This document shows, piece by piece, positions 1-8,800 of a stretch of 46,463 bases of DNA (positions are counted from its first letter, which is position 1; every line of letters begins with the position of its first letter). Source of the stretch: Leptolyngbyaceae cyanobacterium MO_188.B28 (lineage in GTDB: Bacteria; Cyanobacteriota; Cyanobacteriia; Phormidesmidales; Phormidesmidaceae); NCBI GenBank assembly GCA_030065175.1, contig JASJDH010000002.1:1-46463 (forward strand). Reading direction: 5' to 3'. A model generated the notes under the pieces. That model had not been told where the DNA came from. It worked only from the letters and a program-made list of their open reading frames with translations, and ran no database searches. The position numbers and the translations under genes are program-made.

Positions 1-313
1 CATATCACAAGGCTTCATATCTTTTTCTATATTGCAGAATATAGACTGCCATCCTAAAAAAAACAAATCAGAATACAGGCTGGAAGCTCCAGATTCCAGC
101 GGAAAAGAAGCTAGAGCTTATACTACTGGCGATTCCAAGCCGGAGCTTGGAATCGAGGAGCATCGGTATATAGGGATAGGAACTTTGAATATGGCGCCTC
201 CTCTTCCCAAGGGGAAGAAGCTGGAGGATGAGAGCGGTAGTTTTTTTAATGAATATCACTTATCCTAAAGGCGGCTATTGACCCCAATCCTACTAGGAAA
301 GGAACAATGCTTT
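1..313. repeat. Repeat-rich intergenic region with short palindromes
   Basis: No convincing gene lies here. Three short perfect inverted repeats are stacked: CTGGA-AGC-TCCAG at 80-92, GATTCCAAGC-CGGA-GCTTGGAATC at 131-154, and TCTTCCC-AAG-GGGAAGA (202-218). Dense palindromes of this kind are typical of dispersed non-coding cyanobacterial repeats. A 78-codon open frame crosses all three, but its composition follows the palindromes and it resembles no family I know, so I treat it as chance. Confidence 0.5.
295..303 (+). promoter_or_regulatory. Ribosome binding site that favours the GTG start at 314
   Basis: AGGAAAGGA ends ten bases before GTG 314 and inside the longer TTG-initiated frame that begins at 278. 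This purine run makes 314 the better start for the small membrane protein. Confidence 0.45.
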
Positions 314-694
314 GTGGAGAATTTAGTAGTAACACCCACCTCCTTCAACCAAGCGATGTTATTTGCTTTGGTATTTGGGTTTGCTATCGGAGTGCTGTTG
401 TCTGTAACAGAAATCGGAAAAGCTTTTGTCAAGAAGAGACTGCACATTAAAGAGGGCGAAGTTCTAAAAGATTTTGTTATTCTTGCCTCTATAGGAGCAC
501 TACTTATTCTCTGCACTATAGTTCTCAATCCATTGGTTCCAGAATATGGGGAGAGAAAAGCAATAGTCGACCGAAATGTTGAAATGTTGGGATTTGGACT
601 CAATTGTGCTTTGATGACTATCGGGGGAATCATTGTCCATGCTCCAGGGAGGTTTATTGCAATTCGCATTGCTAAGGCGATGCGCAAAAAATGA
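314..694 (+). CDS. Small hypothetical membrane protein
   Basis: The protein is about 126 residues from GTG 314, or 138 from TTG 278. I do not recognise a family. Three hydrophobic stretches look like membrane helices: one just after the start (AMLFALVFGFAIGVLLSV), one in the middle (ILASIGALLILCTIVLNPLV), and one near the C-terminus (GLNCALMTIGGIIVHAPG). Basic residues cluster between the first two (KKRLHIK) and at the very end (KAMRKK), which fits an integral membrane protein with cytoplasmic basic loops. It stands alone, convergent with the DUF1822 gene, so the context gives no function. Confidence 0.55.
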   Translation: MENLVVTPTSFNQAMLFALVFGFAIGVLLSVTEIGKAFVKKRLHIKEGEVLKDFVILASIGALLILCTIVLNPLVPEYGERKAIVDRNVEMLGFGLNCALMTIGGIIVHAPGRFIAIRIAKAMRKK

Positions 695-751
695 ACAGTG
701 AATCAAAACTTGATTGTGTCCTTGGGGAATGATTTTTCTTCCTGAATGACC

Positions 752-1960
752 TCAGCTAACAAATTCTTCCGTGAGACTGACCTCATCTAACGAAAGTTGC
801 ACGCTGAATCGTTTACCCGGTAGGCACTTAAAGCGCTTTAACCGGATGTAATTATCTTTTTCTCGCGTTTGAATCGATTGCAGCGTTTCGCCAGAGGTTG
901 AGCGCAACGTTAAGGTTAGGTTTGCGGGTAGGTAAGTTTCATCGCCCACTGGATGGAGTTGGATGCGAATCCCGATTCTACCGTCGGGTTCTGTGTTGAG
1001 TCCGATGACCAACGCTAGGGTTTGCCTCAACGTTGGCGTCTCCAGGTTAATCTGCCTGGCCCGCTTCACATCCGCCGGGGTTGAGGTGGAGGATTGTCTG
1101 AGACTGAAGGCGACATGGGCTTGGGGCTCAAATAGCGATTCCAGCGACTGCCAACCGGCGTCAAAAATATCTTGGAACCATTGACTGAGATTGACGGGTG
1201 CTGATGCAGACTGGGGCTCAGGTTGCGCCTCTTCTCGTTGGCTGGCTTGGCGCTGTTGACTCAGGCGCTGTCTCCAATCATCTCGTTCTAGCAAGGCTCC
1301 CCACAGTTCAAACGGGATAGCCAAGCGAGGCAGAATAACGGAGGGATTTTTGAGGCGTTGCAATAAGGTTTCCGCTTGGGCGTCTGGGACTTCGGGCAGC
1401 GGTGCGATCGCGGTTCGGGTCACTTCATTGGGACAGAGCTGACGCACCACCCAAAACCCATTCATATCCTGCACTAAATCGTAAGCGTCCAGGCAATAGG
1501 TGTGATCATTAGCGTCATAACTGCCGTGAGTTTTCAGGTGGTGGTGGGTGGTGTAGCCCCAAATTTGCACCCACCGATCATCCGGATTCACTTGCACCGC
1601 CAGATAATAATCGGCCGCCCAACCCGGGATATCTACCCATTCTTGCGGTGCCCGCAGCTCGCTGGTGTCAATATCTTGGCTAGGAATCAGCGCTAACCGA
1701 ACGCCATTCAAATTAATGGCGACGCCGTTCACCAGCTCCCAAATACTGGGCAGTGCGTCAACCTGGGGCCAGACTGAACTATTCGATGCATACTCTGATT
1801 GCAGTAGGGGTAAAACAGCCCCAAGGCAAAGGTGATTGAGATAAGCATTGCGTCGACTGCCGGGGGTTGAGAAAGATTGACTCTGCCGCCATGCCTCAAC
1901 TTGATTCTCTAGCGAGATTTCTATGCCTATCTGTTGGGGCGTCTCAAAAGCAAACGACAT
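752..1960 (-). CDS. DUF1822 family protein
   Basis: This 402-residue soluble protein has no signal peptide or membrane segment. It matches my recollection of the cyanobacterial DUF1822 family: an N-terminal segment on ordered polypeptide (QVEAWRQSQSF, then NHLCLGAVLPLLQ), a central Trp/Tyr-rich part (DDRWVQIWGYTTHHHL), and a C-terminal beta-rich part ending in LPGKRFSVQLSLDEVSLTE. Genes of this family are often found directly downstream of a sigma-70-like gene in cyanobacteria, as here. Its ATG overlaps the sigma factor stop codon by one base (TAATG), so the two are probably translationally coupled. The biochemical role is unknown; partner or modulator of the sigma factor is an inference from context only. 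Confidence 0.8.
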   Translation of the reverse strand: MSFAFETPQQIGIEISLENQVEAWRQSQSFSTPGSRRNAYLNHLCLGAVLPLLQSEYASNSSVWPQVDALPSIWELVNGVAINLNGVRLALIPSQDIDTSELRAPQEWVDIPGWAADYYLAVQVNPDDRWVQIWGYTTHHHLKTHGSYDANDHTYCLDAYDLVQDMNGFWVVRQLCPNEVTRTAIAPLPEVPDAQAETLLQRLKNPSVILPRLAIPFELWGALLERDDWRQRLSQQRQASQREEAQPEPQSASAPVNLSQWFQDIFDAGWQSLESLFEPQAHVAFSLRQSSTSTPADVKRARQINLETPTLRQTLALVIGLNTEPDGRIGIRIQLHPVGDETYLPANLTLTLRSTSGETLQSIQTREKDNYIRLKRFKCLPGKRFSVQLSLDEVSLTEEFVS

Positions 1961-3189
1961 TACGATGACCTCTCCGATAAGTCAGGGTCAGGGTGATCGT
2001 AGTAACCCTGTAACCATTCCTCTAAAGCTGTACTGATATATCGAATTACATTTGAGTCTGGTGAAATATGCAGCGTTGTCTGACTCCAGTTAGCCAGCGC
2101 TAGCAATAATGCCTCCCGCGCTTGCCTCAATCGCCGAGAAACCGTGTACTGCTTGATGTCAAGCTGTTGGGCGATCTGCTGTTGAGTGAGTCCCTTGGCG
2201 TAGTAAAGCCGTAACATCTGCTGTTTCTGGACATCGAGCCGCACTAAAGCTTTTCGTAAAGCGGTGTTCATTTGAGCTTTTTGGCTTTGTCGCGCTTCGG
2301 TTTCCTCCTGGGCGATCAACTCAGCCAGCAAAGATTGATCTAGGGTGCTGTCTGGATTATTGGGCAGGTCATCCTGCAATTCTGTGGACTCCCAACCAGA
2401 TTTGGGCAGATTCAGAGACGTTTTAGCGGGATACAAATAACTACGGATTAGTTCGGCGCTCTTGGCTAACCAAGTTTCTAACGTCGCTGGACTACAGGCT
2501 GGATCTGGGGGCGTGAGTTGTGTTTGCCGTTCAGCATTGTAAAGCTCAGAGATGGCCTGCCAGATTGCTTTGTCTGGCTTAGGAAGTTGACGGGTTCCGG
2601 CTGCTTTGTGCAGACTGTGGCATTGTTTGAAACAGAACCAAGCCAAGCGATAGCGAGCGATGGTTTCCGTCCCTAACCCTCCTTGTTGGAGCGCTTCTAC
2701 AAACCGCTTTTGGCTGACTTTACTTAACAGCGCCCAATTGCTGCAGATGTCAACTTCTTGATGCTGACGCAAGACGTTTCTGATCACATTGCTGAACACC
2801 ACTCTGGCGTAAGCGTTTAGACTGACGCCTTTAACCGGTTGAAAGCCTTGCAGAATTTTTGGCGTCTCAATGATCGAGGTTTGAAAACAGTCGGACACCG
2901 TGTACTGCAAACTCTTAAAGCTGGAGATTGTCTTTTGCGCCGCCCAGTAACACGCCTCTTGCAAATAAGCGCTGAGATGGGAACCGGCCAGTTTTGAGGA
3001 ATTTCCCCGCCAAAGCTTATGCCAGTAAAGCGCCCAAAAATTTCCAGAAGCAGGGGACTCCGGCGACTTCGTCAAGCATTGGCGCATACTGCGCTGCAGT
3101 TTTGGGTCGGGAACCCACCTGCTAAAGCAATCGTCAGAAAACTGAATAAATGTTGAAAAGCTCTCGATAATATCTTGGCGGGGGCGCAT
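1960..3189 (-). CDS. Sigma-70 family RNA polymerase sigma factor (cyanobacterial type next to DUF1822)
   Basis: This 409-residue protein carries a C-terminal sigma region 4 helix-turn-helix at about residues 312-365: VRLDVQKQQMLRLYYAKGLT followed by QQQIAQQLDIKQYTVSRRLR, a good match to the region 4.2 pattern. The N-terminal three quarters diverge from group 1/2 sigma factors, and I see no clear region 2.4 or 3. The stretch GVSLNAYARVVFSNVIRNVL is a plausible degenerate region 2. It is therefore an alternative or sigma-like regulator that probably recruits RNA polymerase to a special promoter set. It overlaps the DUF1822 gene by one base. The promoter should lie in 3190-3450, but I could not assign boxes. 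Confidence 0.8.
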   Translation of the reverse strand: MRPRQDIIESFSTFIQFSDDCFSRWVPDPKLQRSMRQCLTKSPESPASGNFWALYWHKLWRGNSSKLAGSHLSAYLQEACYWAAQKTISSFKSLQYTVSDCFQTSIIETPKILQGFQPVKGVSLNAYARVVFSNVIRNVLRQHQEVDICSNWALLSKVSQKRFVEALQQGGLGTETIARYRLAWFCFKQCHSLHKAAGTRQLPKPDKAIWQAISELYNAERQTQLTPPDPACSPATLETWLAKSAELIRSYLYPAKTSLNLPKSGWESTELQDDLPNNPDSTLDQSLLAELIAQEETEARQSQKAQMNTALRKALVRLDVQKQQMLRLYYAKGLTQQQIAQQLDIKQYTVSRRLRQAREALLLALANWSQTTLHISPDSNVIRYISTALEEWLQGYYDHPDPDLSERSS

Positions 3190-3450
3190 GAATCAATCCG
3201 GTTCTACATACATTGCACAGAGAGCTTGCCTAAACTGAGCTTGCTGACTTGGCGAGTGAGCATGAGTGTTCAAAGCAATTCCCTATATTGGAAATCCGAT
3301 GGAGCCAAGCCATCGACTGAACGGATTTTATTTTTCTTAATAAACTACCTCTGTTACATGTTGGGTGGATTATAGCAATTGGGAAACGAGAACTGTCGAT
3401 TCCGCCCAGTGCATTTCAGATTGGACAGAGTTGTAAAGCTTATCGGAATC

Positions 3451-4353
3451 CTATTCGGACTCAGAATCTGGATCATATTTCTCTAAGGTAAGTACAGCGG
3501 GGATTTCCCTAACTCGGGCTTGCAGAGGGCGGACTTTGTCTACCAATAGGATCAACTGCTCGAACTTGGGCGGTGGAGCGTTAGGAATGTAGCCTGTGTC
3601 TGAGGTGATGTCTGAGGTGGCTTCCCGCAGGGCTGTTTCAATGAGCCGTTGCTGGTTTCGGTCTACCGTGGGACCAATCAAGACTGCTCCGGATGGAATA
3701 ATGCGACTCTGGTGCAGGACACGGAATTTGGTCCCGATAAAATCGCTGCGCAGTCGTTGGTAATCATGTTCCGCCAGGGCCCCTGCGGCGATCGTCTCGT
3801 CGCTTAACCATTCCAGGACGGTTCTGGGGGTGGGGGCGAATCGAATTTCTGATAGCGTTAGGCCATACAGATCGTAAAGGGGAAGGTAGTATCTTACCGC
3901 TGAACCCGGATCCCCTAAGGCAATGACTTCGTTTGAAAGGTCGATCAGGTTCTCAATCGGGCTATCGTCTCGCACAATGATTACCGAACGGAGATTGGTC
4001 GGTCCTTGCAGTGGATGGATGGGAAGGTATTGGGCGTCGGAGATTGCGATCGCCGCCAAGCCTGATGGCGCAAAGACAATCGACCAGATATTGCGCTCAA
4101 TTTGTTCAACCGCCCTCAATTCGTTATAGACAGGTTCTAATTCAACAACTGATTGGGTTCTCTCGGCCAAATATTGCTTAAATCGCTCATATTTTTCTAC
4201 CGATCTGGCTCCGGTGTCATAGCTCACTAACCCCACAACTAACCTATTAGGCGGCCCCGGGGGGGCGGAGGGACCGCAGCCATGGACCAGGGCTCCCAAG
4301 ATCCCTGTTAGGGCGAAAATACTAGTTTTGATCAGACGTCTGCGTGGGAGCAT
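3451..4353 (-). CDS. PhnD/SsuA/transferrin-family substrate-binding lipoprotein
   Basis: This 300-residue protein begins with a basic n-region (PRRRLIK), a hydrophobic core and Cys26 in GALVHGC, so it is probably an exported lipoprotein; the arginine run resembles a Tat signal. The mature part follows the periplasmic binding fold of the PhnD type: LVVGLVSYDTGARSVEKYER, then IVFAPSGLAAIAISDAQYLP, SVIIVRDDSPI, and ALGDPGSAVRYYLPLYDL. The family binds phosphonate, phosphite or similar anions for ABC import, or acts as a sensor input domain. No permease or ATPase is adjacent, so it either works with distant partners or has another sensing role. The ligand cannot be read from sequence. Confidence 0.78.
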   Translation of the reverse strand: MLPRRRLIKTSIFALTGILGALVHGCGPSAPPGPPNRLVVGLVSYDTGARSVEKYERFKQYLAERTQSVVELEPVYNELRAVEQIERNIWSIVFAPSGLAAIAISDAQYLPIHPLQGPTNLRSVIIVRDDSPIENLIDLSNEVIALGDPGSAVRYYLPLYDLYGLTLSEIRFAPTPRTVLEWLSDETIAAGALAEHDYQRLRSDFIGTKFRVLHQSRIIPSGAVLIGPTVDRNQQRLIETALREATSDITSDTGYIPNAPPPKFEQLILLVDKVRPLQARVREIPAVLTLEKYDPDSESE

Positions 4354-4395
4354 TCATTCATTTAAACTCTTCTATCCATGTACTACATTAAATAA

Positions 4396-4415
4396 CCCTG
4401 GCATTTCTGCCAGGG
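4396..4415 (-). promoter_or_regulatory. Perfect 8-bp hairpin in leader of the PhnD-like gene
   Basis: CCCTGGCA-TTTC-TGCCAGGG is a perfect 8-bp stem with a 4-base loop, about 43 bases upstream of the start at 4353. On the plus strand it is followed by CGGTTTTG, but no rightward gene needs a terminator here. A leader hairpin or an operator for the leftward gene is possible. Confidence 0.35.
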
Positions 4416-4703
4416 CGGTTTTGAATAAAAGTTAAATAACGGGCGCTTAGGCGCTGTAATAAATATAACTGGCCTTCCATTAAGTAGCGGTAAACCAACT
4501 GTAAACTTCGCCTGAAACCTACAAGGTGTTTTTGAGGGTTTTGAGGGGGACTCGTGAAGCGACGCCCTTAGGACTGCAGCTTTGGTTTGTAAGTATTCAC
4601 ATGTTTCGGTTAATTTTGCTACAGAAGCTCTTTCTCTACAGCGGTGCGCAATTTATCCTTTGCTTTTCTGAGGGCGACCTGTAAAGTCATAAGCTTGAGT
4701 TAC

Positions 4704-4779
4704 CTAGGCTCTGCCTGGGTAACCCAATGGGAAACACTGCCTCCAGAATCGTTACCTATCCCTTGGATGCAGAGCCTAG
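4704..4779. repeat. Palindromic repeat with 11-bp arms
   Basis: CTAGGCTCTGC (4704-4714) is exactly complementary to GCAGAGCCTAG (4769-4779), with a 54-base centre. The arm sequence resembles dispersed cyanobacterial GCTCTGCC/GGCAGAGC repeats. It lies immediately downstream of the PRC-barrel gene and may also help end its transcript. Confidence 0.5.
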
Positions 4780-4836
4780 ACTAATGAACAACTTCCCAGA
4801 TTTCAACTGGGGTCGAGGTCGCAGAGGAACCCAGAA

Positions 4837-5787
4837 TCAATAGTCAGCCTCTTCCTCGTATTCCAGAACCTTCTTCTTCTGGGGAATATTCACTGGAGGC
4901 GCATCATAGGGCGGGGATTGATCGTCAGACCAAACATCCTCGGTGACTTCTTTGTGGTCAGCCGAATAGGTTGACCCATCGGTTGGAGCCGATTTCTCCG
5001 CCCAATTATCTTCCTCTAGATCAGCTTGAGGAAAGTCAAGTTCAGCTCGCTGCTGGCGCAAAGGTTCTCTTTCTACGATGGGCTCAGGCTGATTCCAGTC
5101 ATCTTCGCTCCATCGCTCTTCGGCGACAGGAGCGCGACTACGGATGGGTTGCGTGGGGGTTTGAACCCCTGAAGGAAGTTGGTTGGCGGTGGAAACGGGC
5201 ATGATATAGTTTTCATCCTCATCCCGTTCCCAGGGAGCGCCCGAAATCCCCAAACGCTCCATCAGTCCCATTGAAAGCTGGATTAATTTTTCCTCTGCGC
5301 CTTCAAAGACAATCAGCCGATCGGGGCCGCTGCTGACGATTTCATCAATGGGCAGTTCGTAGGTGCTGATAACCTGATCGGGAATTTGCGGCAGGCCAAA
5401 TGAAGCAATAATCAAGGATTCCACTTGACCGCTGACCACATCAAACTTGAAGCCCCGTACCCGGCCTAGCATTTCGCCGGTTTCAGTAATCACTTCGCAT
5501 CTAACTAAAGTGCTGTAGGGCGCCATGCTGATGTCGTCTTCGATGGCGGTTTCATCATCCACAAGGATGACATCCCCAATTTGGCGAATACTGCTCAGCA
5601 GCATGATCTGTTCGGTCCCTGAGATCACGCCAGAGAGTATATTTTCTCGAAGTCCAAGTGCTACTACTTCGCCTCGATCAACGTCAACCCATAGTTGACT
5701 AATAACGCCTAGACGTTTGCCTGTATTGCGGGTAATTACCTGGGTTCCTATGATGTCGGAGCGAATGCGGGTCTGTTCAAAGGTCAT
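4837..5787 (-). CDS. PRC-barrel domain protein
   Basis: This 316-residue protein has two PRC-barrel repeats. The first is at about residues 5-78 (IIGTQVITRNTGKRLGVISQ, then WVDVDRGEVVAL). The second is at about 90-165 (LVRCEVITETGEMLGRVRGF, then FDVVSGQVESL). The C-terminal 110 residues are acidic, rich in Pro and Trp and probably disordered (VAEERWSEDDWNQPEPIVER). PRC barrels are small beta folds found in photosynthetic reaction-centre H subunits, RimM and many adaptor proteins. AGGA lies 8 to 10 bases upstream of the ATG. The gene follows smc by 85 bases on the same strand, so co-transcription is likely; a chromosome-related role is inference only. Confidence 0.85.
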   Translation of the reverse strand: MTFEQTRIRSDIIGTQVITRNTGKRLGVISQLWVDVDRGEVVALGLRENILSGVISGTEQIMLLSSIRQIGDVILVDDETAIEDDISMAPYSTLVRCEVITETGEMLGRVRGFKFDVVSGQVESLIIASFGLPQIPDQVISTYELPIDEIVSSGPDRLIVFEGAEEKLIQLSMGLMERLGISGAPWERDEDENYIMPVSTANQLPSGVQTPTQPIRSRAPVAEERWSEDDWNQPEPIVEREPLRQQRAELDFPQADLEEDNWAEKSAPTDGSTYSADHKEVTEDVWSDDQSPPYDAPPVNIPQKKKVLEYEEEADY

Positions 5788-5872
5788 ATCCGAGTCCTGA
5801 TCTCGAATGGCAAATAAAAGCGAGTACGTCTAAGCAGAAGTACATCAAATAGAATGGCACAAATTTACAGAA

Positions 5873-8800
5873 CTACAAAGAAGCTCGTTTGGGTTGCAAG
5901 TCAATCCCCAGTACTTGAGTATACGCCCCTCGCGCCTGAGTCACCCCAATTGTTCGATCTGCAGACTCAATCATCGGTCGCCGCAGACTCACGACAATAA
6001 ACTGGGCTTGCTGCGCCTGATGTTTAATCATTCTAGCTAATCGCTCTACATTTGCCCCGTCTAGAAACATATCCACCTCATCAAAGGCGTAAAATGGCGA
6101 GGGTCTGTACCGTTGGAGGGCAAAAATAAAGCTGAGGGCGGTTAAAGATTTTTCGCCCCCGGACATGGACGCCAATCGTCGCACGGGTTTACCTTTCGGG
6201 TGGGCGACTAAGTTGAGGCCGCCGTTGAAAGGATCTTGGGGATCGTCTAGCTGCAAATAACCGTCTCCATCAGAAAGTTCGGCAAAAATTGATTGGAAGT
6301 TTTTATTGACGGCGTCGAACGCCTCTTGGAAGGCGCGAAAGCGCAAGGTGGTGAAGTTTTCAATTCGCAGCAGCAACTCTGTGCGTTCTTCTTCCAGGGT
6401 GCTGAGTTTCTGGGACAGTTCTTCCAGCCGGGTTTGAGTTCGGTTGTATTCCTCCAGCGCCAACATATTGACGGGCTCCATGGCCTCTAGCCGTCTTTGG
6501 AGGGATTTCAGCTCCTTATGGAGCTGTTCCAGACTGAGATCTTCCGGTATTTCTGGCAAGGGGTCGGGTAATTCCGCCGCTTGGGTCTCGACTTGTCCCT
6601 GTAATTCATCCAGACGCTGCCGCCGCTCCTGTTGAGTTTCCTGGAGTTTCTGACGTTGCCAGTCGATTTGCTGCTGGCTGTTCTGGCGTTCCCTCAGCTC
6701 CCGTTCGGTGCGATTTCTAGCTTCTTTCTCGGTGGCTAGGGTTTGATCTAATTTAGCGATCGCCGCTTGACTTTGGGTAATCTGCTCCGTCAGTTCGGCC
6801 TGCTGAGAGGCGAGGGCGGCGAGTTGATTGATTTGCTGCTGCTGCTGCCCCCGGAGTCCCTCTTCCTGATGCTGATCCTGCTGAATTTTTTCTTGTAAGC
6901 GTTGGTGCTGATTGGCTAAATCCTGGAGGCGATTTTCAGCGGCCCGCAACGCCAGCTGACGCTCATTTAATTGGGCTTCTAGGGCCCTCACCTTGACCTG
7001 AGTTTGGCGCCACTCGCTATGGGTTTGGGATTGTTCTAGCTCGGCTAAGACCTGCCGTTTGGTTTGCAGTTGGGATTCTTCTGCAGGGACAGTCTCCGCC
7101 AATTGTTGTAGTCGAGCTTGGGCCGCTTGCAGCTCCTCACTGTATTGCTGATGCTGGGCCTGAATTTGCCCCTTTTGTTGCCGTAATTGTTGTTGTTGGG
7201 TTTGGCATTGTTCCACCTGAAGTTGTACTTCCCGATGGTGTTGCCGGGCGTCCATCAAGGCTTGGGAATGCTGCTTGATGGCTGATGTGGCTTGTTCAAT
7301 CGCCCGATTGCAGCGCCCCAGGATTTGGTCAATTTCCTGTAACCGTTCCCGCAGCGCGATCGCTTCTGCTGATTCTGACGCCTCCACAGTGCCAAAATGC
7401 AAACTCCCTTGGCGTCTTGACAAACTTCCGCCGGTCATCGCCCCACTGGTCTCTAGAATTTCCCCCTCCAAAGTGACGATGCGAAATTGGCCGAGGTTGC
7501 GGCGCGCTTCAGTCAAGGTTTCAAAGACCGCAGTGCCGCCGAAAACATAGGCGAACACATCTCGATAATCCGAGTCGCAGTCAATCAGGTTAACGGCGTA
7601 GTCAATTAAGCCATCGGGCCGCTTCCACTCCGGTATGGGGTTAAATCGGGGGACTCGGATGGCATTCAGGGGGAGGAAGGTGGCGCGGCCAGCCCGCTGT
7701 TTCTTCAGCCACTCAATTCCATTGGCGGCGACCCGGTCATTTTCCACCACTAAGTAGCCTAGTCGAGCGCCAGCGGCCACCTCAAGGGCGAGTTGAAATC
7801 GGGGGTCCACCCGCCCTAATTGGGCGACTAGCCCGCAAATACCTGACATTCCGCTTTGAATTAGCAGTTTGGTGGCTTGGGTTCCCTGGCTTTCTTGCAG
7901 CGCCTGAGCTTGGGCTTCTAGCTTGTCAAGCTGGCGTTGTTTATCCCGCTGTTCTTGAATTAATCGAGTTTGGGTTTGCTGCTGTAGCTGCAGATTCTGT
8001 TCCGCCTCGGCTAGCGCCTTAGCCAGGGATTGAACGGCCTCCTGCGCTTCCGTCAAGCGGTTTTGATCCAAATCGCTGGATCGGGTTTGTTGGGCGGCGA
8101 TGTCCCCCTCTAAGGTCTGGAGCGATTCGGTTTGGGTTTGGATTTGTAACTGAAGCTGACTGCTGCGTTCCTGCAGGCGCACCTGCTCAGCTCGAAGCGG
8201 CTCTAGGGTTTGCAGCAGCGATTCAATCTGATGACGCAGCTCAGTTTGCTCTTGGACCCAGGCTTGAGAGGCGTCGGCAATGGCGTTGGCGGCTTCCCGG
8301 CCTTCCTCTAACTCCTGCTGGGCGTCATCTTTAGCCTGTTGTAGCCGAATCAGCTCCCCCGTTTTTAATGATTCTGATTCTTCAGTTACTCTTTCCAGAG
8401 TCTTGAGGTTGGTTTGAATTGCGGTTTGGACCTGCTGAATTTGCTCGACGGTAGCGCGGCTGGCGGCGGTCAGATTTTTTTCTTGGCGCTGTAGTTGGCG
8501 TAGCTCAGCCTCTTGGGTGGCCAAGGAGGACTGTAGAGCCAGATGCTCATCCTCTCCCAAGGCTTTAACTCGAGCATTGAGGGCGTCTAGTTGGGCGGCG
8601 GTTTGCTGAATTTCTGTCGATAGCGCTGCAATTTGGGCGGTCAGCCGGGTGGTATCGGCGTCGCCTTTTTCAATTTGCTTGATTAGGGTTTGCGCCTGAC
8701 GTTGATGATCCCGCCAAACTAAGACTCGTTCCCAAACAATTTTGGTTTGTAGGACCGCTTTTAATTTCTGGTATTTCTCAGCTTTTAACCGGTCTTGGGC

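Larger units (their letters stand above)
4354..4836. other. Intergenic region with two inverted repeats
   Basis: This 483-base stretch has no gene. It contains the compact hairpin at 4396-4415, in the 5' leader of the PhnD-like gene, and the longer palindromic repeat at 4704-4779 just past the PRC-barrel stop codon. I see nothing else that I can support. Confidence 0.5.

Noticed and set aside
32-268. 78-codon open frame at the left end
   Set aside because: It runs through three perfect palindromes of the repeat type and has no recognisable protein features.
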